A DNA stretch of 64,000 nucleotides, from NCBI RefSeq assembly GCF_958439165.1, contig NZ_OY288118.1, forward strand, positions 1-64,000, written 5' to 3'. Source of the DNA: an uncultured Hydrogenophaga sp. (GTDB lineage Bacteria; Pseudomonadota; Gammaproteobacteria; Burkholderiales; Burkholderiaceae_C). Position numbers and translations under genes: made by a program. Shown one piece after another: positions 37,492 to 45,601 of the stretch (position 1 is the stretch's first letter; every line of letters begins with the position of its first letter). Below the pieces are notes generated by a model, which had not been told where the DNA came from, ran no database searches, and saw only the letters and a program-made list of their open reading frames with translations.

Positions 37492-38259
37492 TCAGGCCGG
37501 ATTGGGAATGTCGACGAACCGATGCTCAAGGCCCAGCGACCGGGCCACCTGCTCCGCCACGGCGGGGGCGCCATAGCGCTCGGTGGCGTGGTGCCCGCAG
37601 GCCAGGTAGGCCACACCGCATTCGCGGGCGTAGTGGGCCTGGGGTTCGGAAATCTCGCCGGTGATGAAGGCATCCGCACCGGCGGCGATCGCTGCCTCGA
37701 AATACCCCTGGGCACCACCGGTGCACAGCGCGATCCGCCGAACAGGCCGATCGGGTTCGGCGACCAGCGTCACCGGCCGAGCCAGGCAAGCGGTCACATG
37801 GTCGGCCAGCGCGCGGGCCGAGGGCTCCTTCCGCTGGCCGATCAGGCCCAGCTGCTGATCGCCGAACCGCCCCATGGGTGCCGGCTCCGGCTCGATCCCC
37901 AACACCCGGGCGAGCTGGGCGTTGTTGCCGAGTTCCGGATGGGCGTCCAGCGGAAGGTGATAGGCCCACAGGTTGATGTCATGTTTCAGCAGCAGCGACA
38001 GCCGCTGCTTCATCCAGCCGGTGACCCGGCCGTCCTGTCCCCGCCAGAAGAGCCCGTGGTGCACGAAGATGGCATCGGCCTCTGCCTCGATCGCTGCTTC
38101 GATCAATGCCCGGCTCGCGGTCACACCCGAGACGATGCGCCGAACGGCGGGCTTGCCTTCCACCTGCAGTCCGTTGGGGCCGTAATCCTTGAAGCGGCCG
38201 GGCTCGAGCAGCCCGTCGAATGCCAGGGTGAGTTGTTCGCGCGGAATCGATGACGTCAT
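37492..38259 (-). CDS. Nif3/YbgI family metal-binding protein
   Basis: 255 residues, MTSSIPREQLTLAFDGLLEPG at the start. The dinuclear metal ligands are in FVHHGLFW and WAYHLPLDAHPELGNNAQLA, and in ITGEISEPQAHYAREC and LACGHHATERYG. The family is often called a GTP cyclohydrolase I type 2 homologue, but its true role is unsettled. It starts 60 bp from the divergent protease gene. Confidence 0.92.
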   Translation of the reverse strand: MTSSIPREQLTLAFDGLLEPGRFKDYGPNGLQVEGKPAVRRIVSGVTASRALIEAAIEAEADAIFVHHGLFWRGQDGRVTGWMKQRLSLLLKHDINLWAYHLPLDAHPELGNNAQLARVLGIEPEPAPMGRFGDQQLGLIGQRKEPSARALADHVTACLARPVTLVAEPDRPVRRIALCTGGAQGYFEAAIAAGADAFITGEISEPQAHYARECGVAYLACGHHATERYGAPAVAEQVARSLGLEHRFVDIPNPA

Positions 38260-38319
38260 GTTCGGATGGGATGCGGCCGGACACCGGTGTGGCACTGGCG
38301 GATACGGGAGAATACCGAC

Positions 38320-39471
38320 ATGAAACGACTCTGGCTCCTGTTCGCGCAAACCGTCACCGTGCTGGTGGGCATTCTTTTTGTCGTGGCGACCCTGCAGCCG
38401 CAGTGGCTGGGCAGGTCCAGCCAGCGGGGGCTTTCGGTCATCCCGGTGTTCGAGGCACCGGCGGGCAACAGCGCCGGCGGCGGCACCGGCAGCTTCCGCG
38501 AGGCGGCCAAACTGGCATCTCCGGCCGTGGTCAGCATCAACACCAGCAAAGCCCCCACCGACAACCCGCACGCCAACGACCCGTGGTTCCGGTTCTTCTT
38601 CGGTGACCAGGCCCCCTCGCAGCCCCAGTCAGGTCTGGGATCGGGCGTCATCGTCAGCCCGGCCGGCTACATACTGACCAACAACCACGTCATCGAGGAA
38701 GCCGACGAGATCCAGGTCATCCTGAATGACGGGCGCCAGACCGTGGCCCAGGTGATCGGCACCGACCCCGAAACCGACCTCGCCATCCTCAAGATCGGGC
38801 TGACCGACCTGCCGGTCATCACGCTGGGGCAATCGGACGAGCTGCAGATCGGGGATCAGGTGCTGGCCATCGGCAACCCCTTTGGCGTGGGCCAGACCGT
38901 GACCAGCGGCATCGTGAGCGCGCTCGGGCGCACCCAGCTCGGCATCAACACCTTCGAGAACTTCATCCAGACCGATGCAGCCATCAACCCGGGCAACTCC
39001 GGCGGGGCACTGGTGGACAACGGCGGGCGTCTGATGGGCATCAACACCGCGATCTATTCACGCTCCGGCGGCTCGATGGGCATCGGTTTTGCGATTCCCA
39101 CCTCCACCGCCCGCACCGTCATGGAGGCCATCGTGAAGGACGGGAAGGTCACCCGGGGCTGGATCGGCGTGGAACCTCAGGAGCTCAGCCCGGAACTGGC
39201 CGAGAGCTTCGGCGTGCGCTCGGGTCAGGGCGTGATCATCACGGGGGTCTTGCAGAACGGGCCGGCGGCCCAGGCCGGCATGCGTCCCGGCGATGTGGTG
39301 ATGGCCGTGGCCGGCCGCGAGGTCAAGACCGTGCCGGACCTGCTGGCCGCCGTGGCCGCGTTGCCGCCAGGCCAGAAGGCCACGCTCGACGTGCAGCGGC
39401 GTGAAGCTGCCATGAAGATCGATGTCGTGCCCGGGCAGCGCAACGTGCAGCGCAACACGGCGCCCCGTTGA
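38320..39471 (+). CDS. DegQ/AlgW-type serine protease with one PDZ domain
   Basis: 383 residues. An N-terminal membrane anchor (LLFAQTVTVLVGILFVVATL, about 7-26) is followed by a trypsin-like domain with the triad H123 (TNNHVIEEAD), D153 (DPETDLAILK) and S227 (NPGNSGGAL), then a single PDZ domain (about 270-370). One PDZ and an anchor resemble DegS/AlgW, which senses envelope stress and cuts anti-sigma factors; DegP/DegQ have two PDZ domains. Ribosome site GGGAG lies 10 bases before the ATG. Convergent with tatC. Confidence 0.9.
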   Translation: MKRLWLLFAQTVTVLVGILFVVATLQPQWLGRSSQRGLSVIPVFEAPAGNSAGGGTGSFREAAKLASPAVVSINTSKAPTDNPHANDPWFRFFFGDQAPSQPQSGLGSGVIVSPAGYILTNNHVIEEADEIQVILNDGRQTVAQVIGTDPETDLAILKIGLTDLPVITLGQSDELQIGDQVLAIGNPFGVGQTVTSGIVSALGRTQLGINTFENFIQTDAAINPGNSGGALVDNGGRLMGINTAIYSRSGGSMGIGFAIPTSTARTVMEAIVKDGKVTRGWIGVEPQELSPELAESFGVRSGQGVIITGVLQNGPAAQAGMRPGDVVMAVAGREVKTVPDLLAAVAALPPGQKATLDVQRREAAMKIDVVPGQRNVQRNTAPR

Positions 39472-39504
39472 ATCTGCCCGTTCCGTGTACCCGCCCGTTG
39501 CGGA

Positions 39505-40281
39505 TCAGTCGTCTTCGGCGGATTCCGGCTTCGGCTTGACGAACCACCGGGCACCCCAGATGCCCAGCTCGTAGAGGATGCACATGGGCACCGCCAGCGC
39601 CAGCTGCGAGATCACGTCCGGCGGCGTGACCACCGCAGCGATGATGAATGCGATGACGATGAAGTAGCCCCGGAAATCCTTGAGCTTCTGGATCGTCACC
39701 ATGCCCATCTTGACCAGCAGGATCACCACGATGGGCACCTGGAAGGCCAGACCGAACGCCAGGTAGAGCGACAGGATGGCCTCCACGTAGGAAGCAATGT
39801 CCGGGGTGGCGGCCACGCTGGCAGGCGTGAACTGCTGGATGAACCCGAACATCTTGTCCAGAACGAAGAACTGGACAAAGGCGATGCCGACATACGCGAG
39901 CAGGCTGCCCAGCACGATCAGCGGAATGGCAAAGCGCTTTTCATGGCTGTAGAGGCCCGGGGCCACAAAGGCCCATGCCTGGTACATCCACCAGGGGAGC
40001 GACAGCAGGAAGGCGGCCATGGCCAGCACCTTCAGGGGCACGAAGAACGGCGAGAACACGCCGACCGCGATGAGCTTGGCATCCGGAGGCATGTGGGCCT
40101 TGATGGGCACCGCGATCAGGTCGATCAGCCCGCCGGGGCCTGGCCAGAGGGCCAGTGCAATCATGCAGAGGGCCAGACCGATCACGCCGTACAGCAGTCG
40201 GTCGCGCAGCTCCACCAGGTGCTGGACGAAAGGCTGCTCGGTCCCGGCGAGTTCGTCGGTGGAATTCGGGGAGTCGGACAT
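39505..40281 (-). CDS. tatC: Twin-arginine translocase TatC
   Basis: 258 residues, six membrane helices expected. The conserved N-terminal HLVELRDRLLYGVIG and the loop FVAPGLYSHEKRFAIP, plus the segment KDFRGYFIVIAFIIAAVVTPPDVISQ, mark TatC, the receptor for RR signal peptides. Its ATG overlaps the tatB stop by one base. The cytosolic tail ends KPKPESAEDD. Confidence 0.97.
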   Translation of the reverse strand: MSDSPNSTDELAGTEQPFVQHLVELRDRLLYGVIGLALCMIALALWPGPGGLIDLIAVPIKAHMPPDAKLIAVGVFSPFFVPLKVLAMAAFLLSLPWWMYQAWAFVAPGLYSHEKRFAIPLIVLGSLLAYVGIAFVQFFVLDKMFGFIQQFTPASVAATPDIASYVEAILSLYLAFGLAFQVPIVVILLVKMGMVTIQKLKDFRGYFIVIAFIIAAVVTPPDVISQLALAVPMCILYELGIWGARWFVKPKPESAEDD

Positions 40282-40772
40282 CAGCGTGGAGCGGAGGTGG
40301 AACGGGGCCGGAACCGGGCCACACGGGCTGCGCCGGACTGGGTCCGGGTGCGCACGCCGGCGCGGGCCTTGAACCATTGCGGCATCGCCTTCTGCTTGAC
40401 GCGCCAGTTCTTGCGGGGATGCCGGTAGGTCGGGTAGGACGGGTCGTGGATCGACGATCCGGGCTCGGACAGCGGCTCGTTCATGTCCAGGCCGGCCGTT
40501 GCCTCGGACCAGGATTTCTCGAAATCCTGGGTGGTGGCATTGACGGAGCCCTGAACGTCGCGCGCCGCGTTCTCGACCGAGTCCTTCATCTTGCGAAGCT
40601 CTTCGAGCTCCATGGACCGGTTGACCTCTGCCTTGACGTCGGCCACGTACCGCTGGGCCTTGCCCAGCAGCGTGCCGACGGTGCGCGCCACGCGCGGCAG
40701 TTTTTCAGGGCCGATCACGATCAGCGCCACCGCCCCGATGAGGGCGAGCTTGGAGATGCCCAGATCAATCAT
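40281..40772 (-). CDS. tatB: Twin-arginine translocase TatB
   Basis: 163 residues; MIDLGISKLALIGAVALIVIGPEKLPRVARTVG carries the membrane helix and the GPEKLP hinge (residues 1-33). An amphipathic helix and a charged coiled region (about 35-85) follow, then a basic tail (RARAGVRTRTQ..., RFRPRS). It binds signal peptides together with TatC. Starts 84 bp after tatA. Confidence 0.95.
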   Translation of the reverse strand: MIDLGISKLALIGAVALIVIGPEKLPRVARTVGTLLGKAQRYVADVKAEVNRSMELEELRKMKDSVENAARDVQGSVNATTQDFEKSWSEATAGLDMNEPLSEPGSSIHDPSYPTYRHPRKNWRVKQKAMPQWFKARAGVRTRTQSGAARVARFRPRSTSAPR

Positions 40773-40856
40773 GTGTCGGCAGTCGGAAGAGCAGAACGGT
40801 CATGCCGCAAGGACTGGCGACCCGGTGGGTCCCGCCTTGCCGGCATGGGCGGGCCA

Positions 40857-41090
40857 TCAGCTTTTCTGCTTGGCTTCGACGTCGATCGTGGCCTTCTCGG
40901 CGGCAGTGTTCTGGGTCACTTGCTGGGCAGGTGCTGCCTCGGCGTTCTGCCCGCCTTCCTTCATGCCGTCCTTGAAGCCCTTGACGGCGCCACCGAGGTC
41001 GGAACCCAGGTTCTTGAGCTTCTTGGTGCCGAAGACCAGGACCACGATGGCCAGAACGATCAGCCAATGCCAGACGGAAAACGTACCCAT
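40857..41090 (-). CDS. tatA: Twin-arginine translocase TatA
   Basis: 77 residues: MGTFSVWHWLIVLAIVVLVFGTKKL with one membrane helix and the FGTKKLKNLGSDLG hinge, then an amphipathic helix and a short acidic/glutamine tail. It forms the pore for folded proteins. The 128-bp gap before it contains a possible -10 box TAGAAT (minus, 41143-41138) without a clear -35 box. Confidence 0.95.
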   Translation of the reverse strand: MGTFSVWHWLIVLAIVVLVFGTKKLKNLGSDLGGAVKGFKDGMKEGGQNAEAAPAQQVTQNTAAEKATIDVEAKQKS

Positions 41091-41218
41091 GGAAATCTCC
41101 AGATGATGAATTCAGGGCGCAGTGCGCATCGCCTGCGATTCTACGCCCGGGGTTGTAGGGAACTGATGACACCAGGGGCTTGACCCGGCTGGCGTGGAAG
41201 CAGGCTGCCCTGCTCGCG

Positions 41219-41581
41219 TCAGCCTCGCGACCAGGGGCGTGGACCGCCCATGACGTGGATGTGGAGGTGATGCACCTCCTGCCCGCCTTCGGCACCGGTG
41301 TTGCACACGATGCGGAAGCCGCCGTCAGGATACGGGTTGCAGCCCTGCTCGGCCGCCAGGCGCGGGATCAACGTCATCATGCGACCCATCAGGGCAGCAT
41401 CGTCGGGCCCGATGTGGGCCATGGACGCAATATGCCGCTTGGGAACCAGGAGAAAGTGTACCGGCGCCCACGGCTGGATGTCGTGAAAAACCAGAATGTC
41501 CTCGTCCTCGTGGACCTTTCGGCAAGGAATCTGGCCGGCAACGATCTTGCAGAAGATGCAGTTCGGGTCGTGGTTGCTCAT
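41219..41581 (-). CDS. hinT: HIT-family purine nucleoside phosphoramidase HinT
   Basis: 120 residues. The histidine triad HLHIH (H105, H107, H109, in QEVHHLHIHVMGG) is intact, with CIFCKIVAGQIPCRKVHEDE at the start; C8 and C11 plus the later histidines form the zinc-type site of this branch. It hydrolyses AMP-lysine and similar adenylates. Its ATG overlaps the preceding membrane-protein gene by 4 bases. Confidence 0.96.
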   Translation of the reverse strand: MSNHDPNCIFCKIVAGQIPCRKVHEDEDILVFHDIQPWAPVHFLLVPKRHIASMAHIGPDDAALMGRMMTLIPRLAAEQGCNPYPDGGFRIVCNTGAEGGQEVHHLHIHVMGGPRPWSRG

Positions 41582-41967
41582 GTGGGTAGAGGCTGACTGG
41601 CGTTCATCGCCACCATGCCCTTGATGATGCGGTAGAGGAACCAGATGGAGATGGCCGCCCAGGCCAGCATTCCCGGAATGAGCAGGGCCAGCCAGAGCGG
41701 GGCCGTCAGCAGGTACAGGAGCGCGGCCCAGATGACGGTGCGGATGCGCCAGCGGAAATGGCTGGCCTGCCAGGTGCCAGCGGCCTCTTCGCGCTTCACC
41801 AGATCGATGATGAGCGCCACGATCAGCAGCGCGACTCCCGGCTGGGTGCCCGGGATGACCGCACCCACGGCGACGATCAGGTGCAGGGCGTAGCTCAGCC
41901 AGCCCACCGTCTTGAGCGACTGTGCCCGCTCGCTGTCGGCAGCGGGGGACGTGTCTTGTTCGTTCAT
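41578..41967 (-). CDS. DUF4870-like membrane protein
   Basis: 129 residues with about four hydrophobic spans: around 20-40 (VGWLSYALHLIVAVGAVIP), 43-58 (GVALLIVALIIDLV), 78-95 (VIWAALLYLLTAPLWLALL) and 98-115 (GMLAWAAISIWFLYRII). The KTVGWLSYALHLI start and the last helix resemble DUF4870 proteins. Function unknown. It lies between hisE (22 bases) and hinT (4-base overlap), so it belongs to the his run. Confidence 0.8.
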   Translation of the reverse strand: MNEQDTSPAADSERAQSLKTVGWLSYALHLIVAVGAVIPGTQPGVALLIVALIIDLVKREEAAGTWQASHFRWRIRTVIWAALLYLLTAPLWLALLIPGMLAWAAISIWFLYRIIKGMVAMNASQPLPT

Positions 41968-41989
41968 GGCTGCTCCGGGTGGTGGACGG

Positions 41990-42355
41990 TCACTCGCCGG
42001 CCTCGCGCGCCTGGGCCTTCCGCAGAGCCTTCTCCTCCAGACCGCTCAGCCCTTCGCGGCGGACCAGTTCGGCGATGACATCGGCCGGACCCAGACCGTA
42101 ATGGGCCAAGGCGATCATGCAATGAAACCACAGATCGGCGGTCTCGTTGACCAGCTTGCTGCGGTCACCGCCGTGATCGGCATCCTTGGCCGCCATCACC
42201 AGCTCGGTCGCCTCTTCGCCCACCTTTTTCAGGAAAGCGTCCGGCCCCTTGTGCAGCAGACGGGCAACGTAGCTCTTGTCCGGGTCGCCACCCTGGGACG
42301 GCTTGCGGGATTCGATCACGGCAGCCAGCCGCTCCAGGTCGTCGGTCAGGGCCAT
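41990..42355 (-). CDS. hisE: Phosphoribosyl-ATP pyrophosphatase
   Basis: 121 residues; second step of histidine synthesis. The MazG-like fold shows KVGEEATELVMAAKD, the metal-binding E-E pair, and NETADLWFHCMIALAHYGL. It is separate from hisI, unlike the fused HisIE of enterics, and lies 4 bases after hisI. Confidence 0.96.
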   Translation of the reverse strand: MALTDDLERLAAVIESRKPSQGGDPDKSYVARLLHKGPDAFLKKVGEEATELVMAAKDADHGGDRSKLVNETADLWFHCMIALAHYGLGPADVIAELVRREGLSGLEEKALRKAQAREAGE

Positions 42356-42359
42356 GGTG

Positions 42360-42749
42360 TCACTTGTAGATGGAGGTCGGATCCTTCAGGACCGGTTCGA
42401 CGGTGTGCCATGCACCCGCCTCGTAGCGCTGGAAGAAACAGCTGTGGCGGCCCGTGTGGCAGGCGATCCCGGGATCGTGGCCCAGCTGGGTCACCTTGAG
42501 CAGCACGACATCGTTGTCGCAGTCGAGCCGGATGTCATGCACGGTCTGTACATGGCCGGACTCCTCACCCTTGAACCAGAGTTTCCCGCGCGAGCGGCTG
42601 AAGTAGACCGCGCGTCCCAGCTCGGCGGTCTTGGCCAGGGCTTCGCGGTTCATCCACGCAAACATGAGCACATCCCCGGTGGCAGCCTCCTGCGCGATCA
42701 CCGGCACCAGACCCTGTTCATCCCATTTGACGGTTTCGAGCCAGTCCAT
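42360..42749 (-). CDS. hisI: Phosphoribosyl-AMP cyclohydrolase
   Basis: 129 residues, MDWLETVKWDEQGLVPVI at the start. Metal ligands are in LDCDNDVVLLKV (DCDxD) and in GIACHTGRHSCFF. Third step of histidine synthesis. Its ATG overlaps the hisF stop by 1 base. Confidence 0.96.
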   Translation of the reverse strand: MDWLETVKWDEQGLVPVIAQEAATGDVLMFAWMNREALAKTAELGRAVYFSRSRGKLWFKGEESGHVQTVHDIRLDCDNDVVLLKVTQLGHDPGIACHTGRHSCFFQRYEAGAWHTVEPVLKDPTSIYK

Positions 42750-43528
42750 CAAAGCCTCACCGGAATGCCGCGCTCGGCCATGCGGGCCTTGGCCTGCCCG
42801 ACCGTGTACTCGCCATAGTGGAAGATGCTGGCGGCCAGCACCGCGTCGGCCCGCCCCTCCTGCACGCCGTCGGCCAGATGATCCAGGTTGCCGACACCGC
42901 CGGAAGCGATCACCGGCACCGGCACTGCATCGGCCACGGCGCGGGTCAGCGCCAGATCGAAGCCGGACTTGGTGCCGTCCCGGTCCATGCTGGTGAGCAG
43001 GATCTCGCCCGCCCCGAATTCGGCCATCTGCCGGGCCCAGGCCACGGCATCGAGTCCGGTGTTCTTGCGGCCACCGTGGCTGTAGACATCCCAGCCTGCG
43101 CCTCGGGCCAGGAGGTCGTCCCCCTGGCGGCGTTTGGCGTCGATGGCCACCACGATGCACTGCGAACCATACTTGTCGGCCGCCTCGCGGATGACCGGCG
43201 GGTGGGCGATGGCTGCCGAGTTGAAGCTGGTCTTGTCGGCGCCGGCGTTGAGCAGGCGGCGCACGTCTTCAACCGTGCGGACACCACCGCCGACCGTCAA
43301 GGGAATGAACACCTGGGATGCCACGGCCTCGATGATGGGCAGGATCAGGTCGCGGCCATCGGAGGTGGCGGTGATGTCCAGGAAGGTGAGTTCGTCTGCG
43401 CCCTGCTCGTTGTAGCGGGCGGCTATCTCGACCGGGTCGCCGGCGTCACGCAGCTCGACGAAATTGACGCCCTTGACCACCCGGCCACCGGTGACATCCA
43501 GGCAGGGGATGATGCGTTTAGCCAGCAT
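42749..43528 (-). CDS. hisF: Imidazole glycerol phosphate synthase subunit HisF
   Basis: 259 residues, TIM barrel; cyclase subunit that receives ammonia from HisH. D11 (IIPCLDVTGGRVVKG) and the aspartate in CIVVAIDAKRR are the catalytic pair; FLDITATSDGR and GEILLTSMDRDGTK bind phosphate. Starts 5 bases after hisA. Confidence 0.97.
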   Translation of the reverse strand: MLAKRIIPCLDVTGGRVVKGVNFVELRDAGDPVEIAARYNEQGADELTFLDITATSDGRDLILPIIEAVASQVFIPLTVGGGVRTVEDVRRLLNAGADKTSFNSAAIAHPPVIREAADKYGSQCIVVAIDAKRRQGDDLLARGAGWDVYSHGGRKNTGLDAVAWARQMAEFGAGEILLTSMDRDGTKSGFDLALTRAVADAVPVPVIASGGVGNLDHLADGVQEGRADAVLAASIFHYGEYTVGQAKARMAERGIPVRL

Positions 43529-43533
43529 GAAGA

Positions 43534-44274
43534 CTAGCCATTGAGTTCGTCCGCCAGCTTCTGGGCGGCCTCGAAATCGAGATCGCCGGTGTAGATGGAA
43601 CGACCGCAGATCACGCCTTCCACACCCTCGTCCTCCACGGCGCAAAGGCGACGGATGTCCTCGATGTCGGAGAGGCCGCCCGAAGCGATGATCGGGATGG
43701 TGAGCGACTGCGCCAGCTTGACCGTGGCCTCGATGTTGATGCCGCTGAGCATGCCGTCGCGGCCGATGTCGGTGTAGATGATGGATTCGACGCCGTAATC
43801 CTCGAACTTGCGGGCCAGGTCGGTCACTTCGTGGCCGGTGAGCTTGCTCCAGCCATCGGTGGCGACCTTGCCGTCCTTGGCGTCGAGGCCGACGATGATG
43901 TGCCCGCCGAAAGCGGTGCAGGCGTCCTGCAGGAAACCCGGGTTCTTGACCGCTGCAGTGCCGATGATCACGTAGCGCAGCCCGGCGTCGAGGTAGCGCT
44001 CGATGGTGTCGAGGTCCCGGATGCCGCCGCCCAGCTGGACATCGACCTCCGACCCGACCTCCTTGAGGATCGCGCGGATGGCCTGCTCGTTCTTGGGCTT
44101 GCCGGCGAAGGCGCCGTTCAGGTCGACCAGATGAACCCGGCGGGCGCCCCGGTTGACCCAGTTGCGGGCCATGGCCGCAGGGTCTTCACCGAACACCGTC
44201 GATTGGTCCATGTCGCCCTGTTTGAGGCGAACACACTGGCCGTCTTTCAGATCAATGGCAGGAATCAGCAGCAT
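43534..44274 (-). CDS. hisA: ProFAR isomerase HisA
   Basis: 246 residues, TIM barrel. Catalytic aspartates D8 (LLIPAIDLKDGQCVRL) and the one in IIYTDIGRDGMLSG are present. It isomerises ProFAR to PRFAR. 21 bases after hisH. Confidence 0.97.
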   Translation of the reverse strand: MLLIPAIDLKDGQCVRLKQGDMDQSTVFGEDPAAMARNWVNRGARRVHLVDLNGAFAGKPKNEQAIRAILKEVGSEVDVQLGGGIRDLDTIERYLDAGLRYVIIGTAAVKNPGFLQDACTAFGGHIIVGLDAKDGKVATDGWSKLTGHEVTDLARKFEDYGVESIIYTDIGRDGMLSGINIEATVKLAQSLTIPIIASGGLSDIEDIRRLCAVEDEGVEGVICGRSIYTGDLDFEAAQKLADELNG

Positions 44275-44295
44275 GATGGGCAGTAGCGCAGGCGC

Positions 44296-44958
44296 TCAGG
44301 GTTGCCAGGTGAGGAAGTTGCGGTAGAGCGCCAGGCCTTGGGCCGCGCTTTTTTCCGGGTGGAACTGGGTGGCGAAAATGTTATCCCGCGCCACGGCCGA
44401 CGCAAACCGTCCGCCGTAATCGGTCTCGCCGGCCACATGGGCGGCAGCGGCAGGGCGGGCGTGAAAGCTGTGCACGAAATAGAAGTAGGAGCCGTCAGGG
44501 ATGCCCTGCCAGAGCCGGTGCGAAGGCGCCTGCGACATGTCGTGGAACACCCGGTTCCACCCCATCTGCGGAATCTTGAACCGGCTGCCATCGGCTTGCA
44601 GACGTCCTTCCAGCTGGAACCGGACCACATCACCAGGGATCAGCCCCAGACCGTCGGTGGGACCTTCCTCGCTGCGGTCCAGCAGCATCTGCATGCCCAC
44701 GCACACGCCGAAGAGCGGCTTGTTGGCAGCTGCATGCAGCACGGCGTCGAGCAGGCCGGAGGTCGAGAGTTCGCGCATGCAGTCGGCCATGTGGCCCTGA
44801 CCGGGCAGCACCACCCGCCCGGCGTTCATGACGGCGGCCGCGTCCGAAGTGACGATCACGTCCACTCCGCTGCCCTGAGCGGCATGGATGACCGCCTGCG
44901 AGACCGAGCGCAGGTTGCCGCTGCCGTAGTCGACCACGGCGACTGTCTGGGATTTCAT
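44296..44958 (-). CDS. hisH: Imidazole glycerol phosphate synthase subunit HisH
   Basis: 220 residues; glutaminase that feeds ammonia to HisF. Catalytic C86 (FGVCVGMQML), H200 and E202 (ATQFHPEKS). DYGSGNLRSV is the N-terminal signature. 13 bases after hisB. Confidence 0.97.
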   Translation of the reverse strand: MKSQTVAVVDYGSGNLRSVSQAVIHAAQGSGVDVIVTSDAAAVMNAGRVVLPGQGHMADCMRELSTSGLLDAVLHAAANKPLFGVCVGMQMLLDRSEEGPTDGLGLIPGDVVRFQLEGRLQADGSRFKIPQMGWNRVFHDMSQAPSHRLWQGIPDGSYFYFVHSFHARPAAAAHVAGETDYGGRFASAVARDNIFATQFHPEKSAAQGLALYRNFLTWQP

Positions 44959-44971
44959 CGGACCGGTGTGC

Positions 44972-45601
44972 TCAGAGCGAGCCCTTGGTGGAGGGAATCA
45001 CGTCGCCCATGCGCGGGTCGCGCTCGATGGCCATGCGCACAGCCCGGGCAAAAGCCTTGAACACGGTCTCGGCCTGGTGGTGAGCGTTCTCGCCGTGCAG
45101 GTTGTCGATGTGCAGCGTCACGCCGGCATGGTTGACGAAGCCCTGGAAGAACTCGTAGGCCAGCTGGGTGTCGAAGGCGCCAACCATGCCGCTCTTGAAC
45201 GGCACCCGCATGTGCAGCCCCGGACGGCCGGAAAAGTCGATGACCACCCGCGACAGCGCTTCGTCCAGCGGCACATAGGCGTGGCCGTACCGGCGGATGC
45301 CCTTCTTGTCGCCCACGGCCTGGGCAAACGCCTGTCCCAGGGTGATGCCCACGTCTTCCACGGTGTGGTGTCCGTCGATGTGCAGGTCACCGACAGCCTG
45401 GATCTGGAGATCGATCAGCCCGTGGCGGGCGATCTGGTCGAGCATGTGATCGAAGAAGCCGATGCCGGTGGACAGCACCGAGGTCCCCGCTCCGTCGAGG
45501 TTGATGCGCACACCGATCTGCGTCTCGCTGGTGTTGCGCTGCACGTCGGCGGTGCGGTCGCCGGGACGCGGCACAGGGAAGGCGGTGGGCGTGGAGGTCA
45601 T
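44972..45601 (-). CDS. hisB: Imidazoleglycerol-phosphate dehydratase
   Basis: 209 residues, monofunctional: only the dehydratase part is present, with the HHxxED motifs DGHHTVEDVGI and NLHGENAHHQAETVFKAF. The histidinol-phosphatase half found in E. coli HisB is missing and no separate phosphatase gene is in the window. The first 17 residues (MTSTPTAFPVPRPGDRT) are a loose extension. Its start overlaps the hisC stop by 4 bases. Confidence 0.97.
   Translation of the reverse strand: MTSTPTAFPVPRPGDRTADVQRNTSETQIGVRINLDGAGTSVLSTGIGFFDHMLDQIARHGLIDLQIQAVGDLHIDGHHTVEDVGITLGQAFAQAVGDKKGIRRYGHAYVPLDEALSRVVIDFSGRPGLHMRVPFKSGMVGAFDTQLAYEFFQGFVNHAGVTLHIDNLHGENAHHQAETVFKAFARAVRMAIERDPRMGDVIPSTKGSL

Noticed and set aside
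38281..38290. ACACCGGTGT palindrome between the Nif3-like and protease genes
   Set aside because: A 10-bp GC-rich palindrome is likely by chance in this genome and it does not sit on a promoter box.
41199..41214. AGCAGG/CCTGCT hairpin after hinT
   Set aside because: Only 6 bp and no T-run; not enough to call a terminator.
42750..43160. Upstream extension of hisI into hisF
   Set aside because: The added residues are the hisF sequence in another frame; the conserved HisI start is at 42749.
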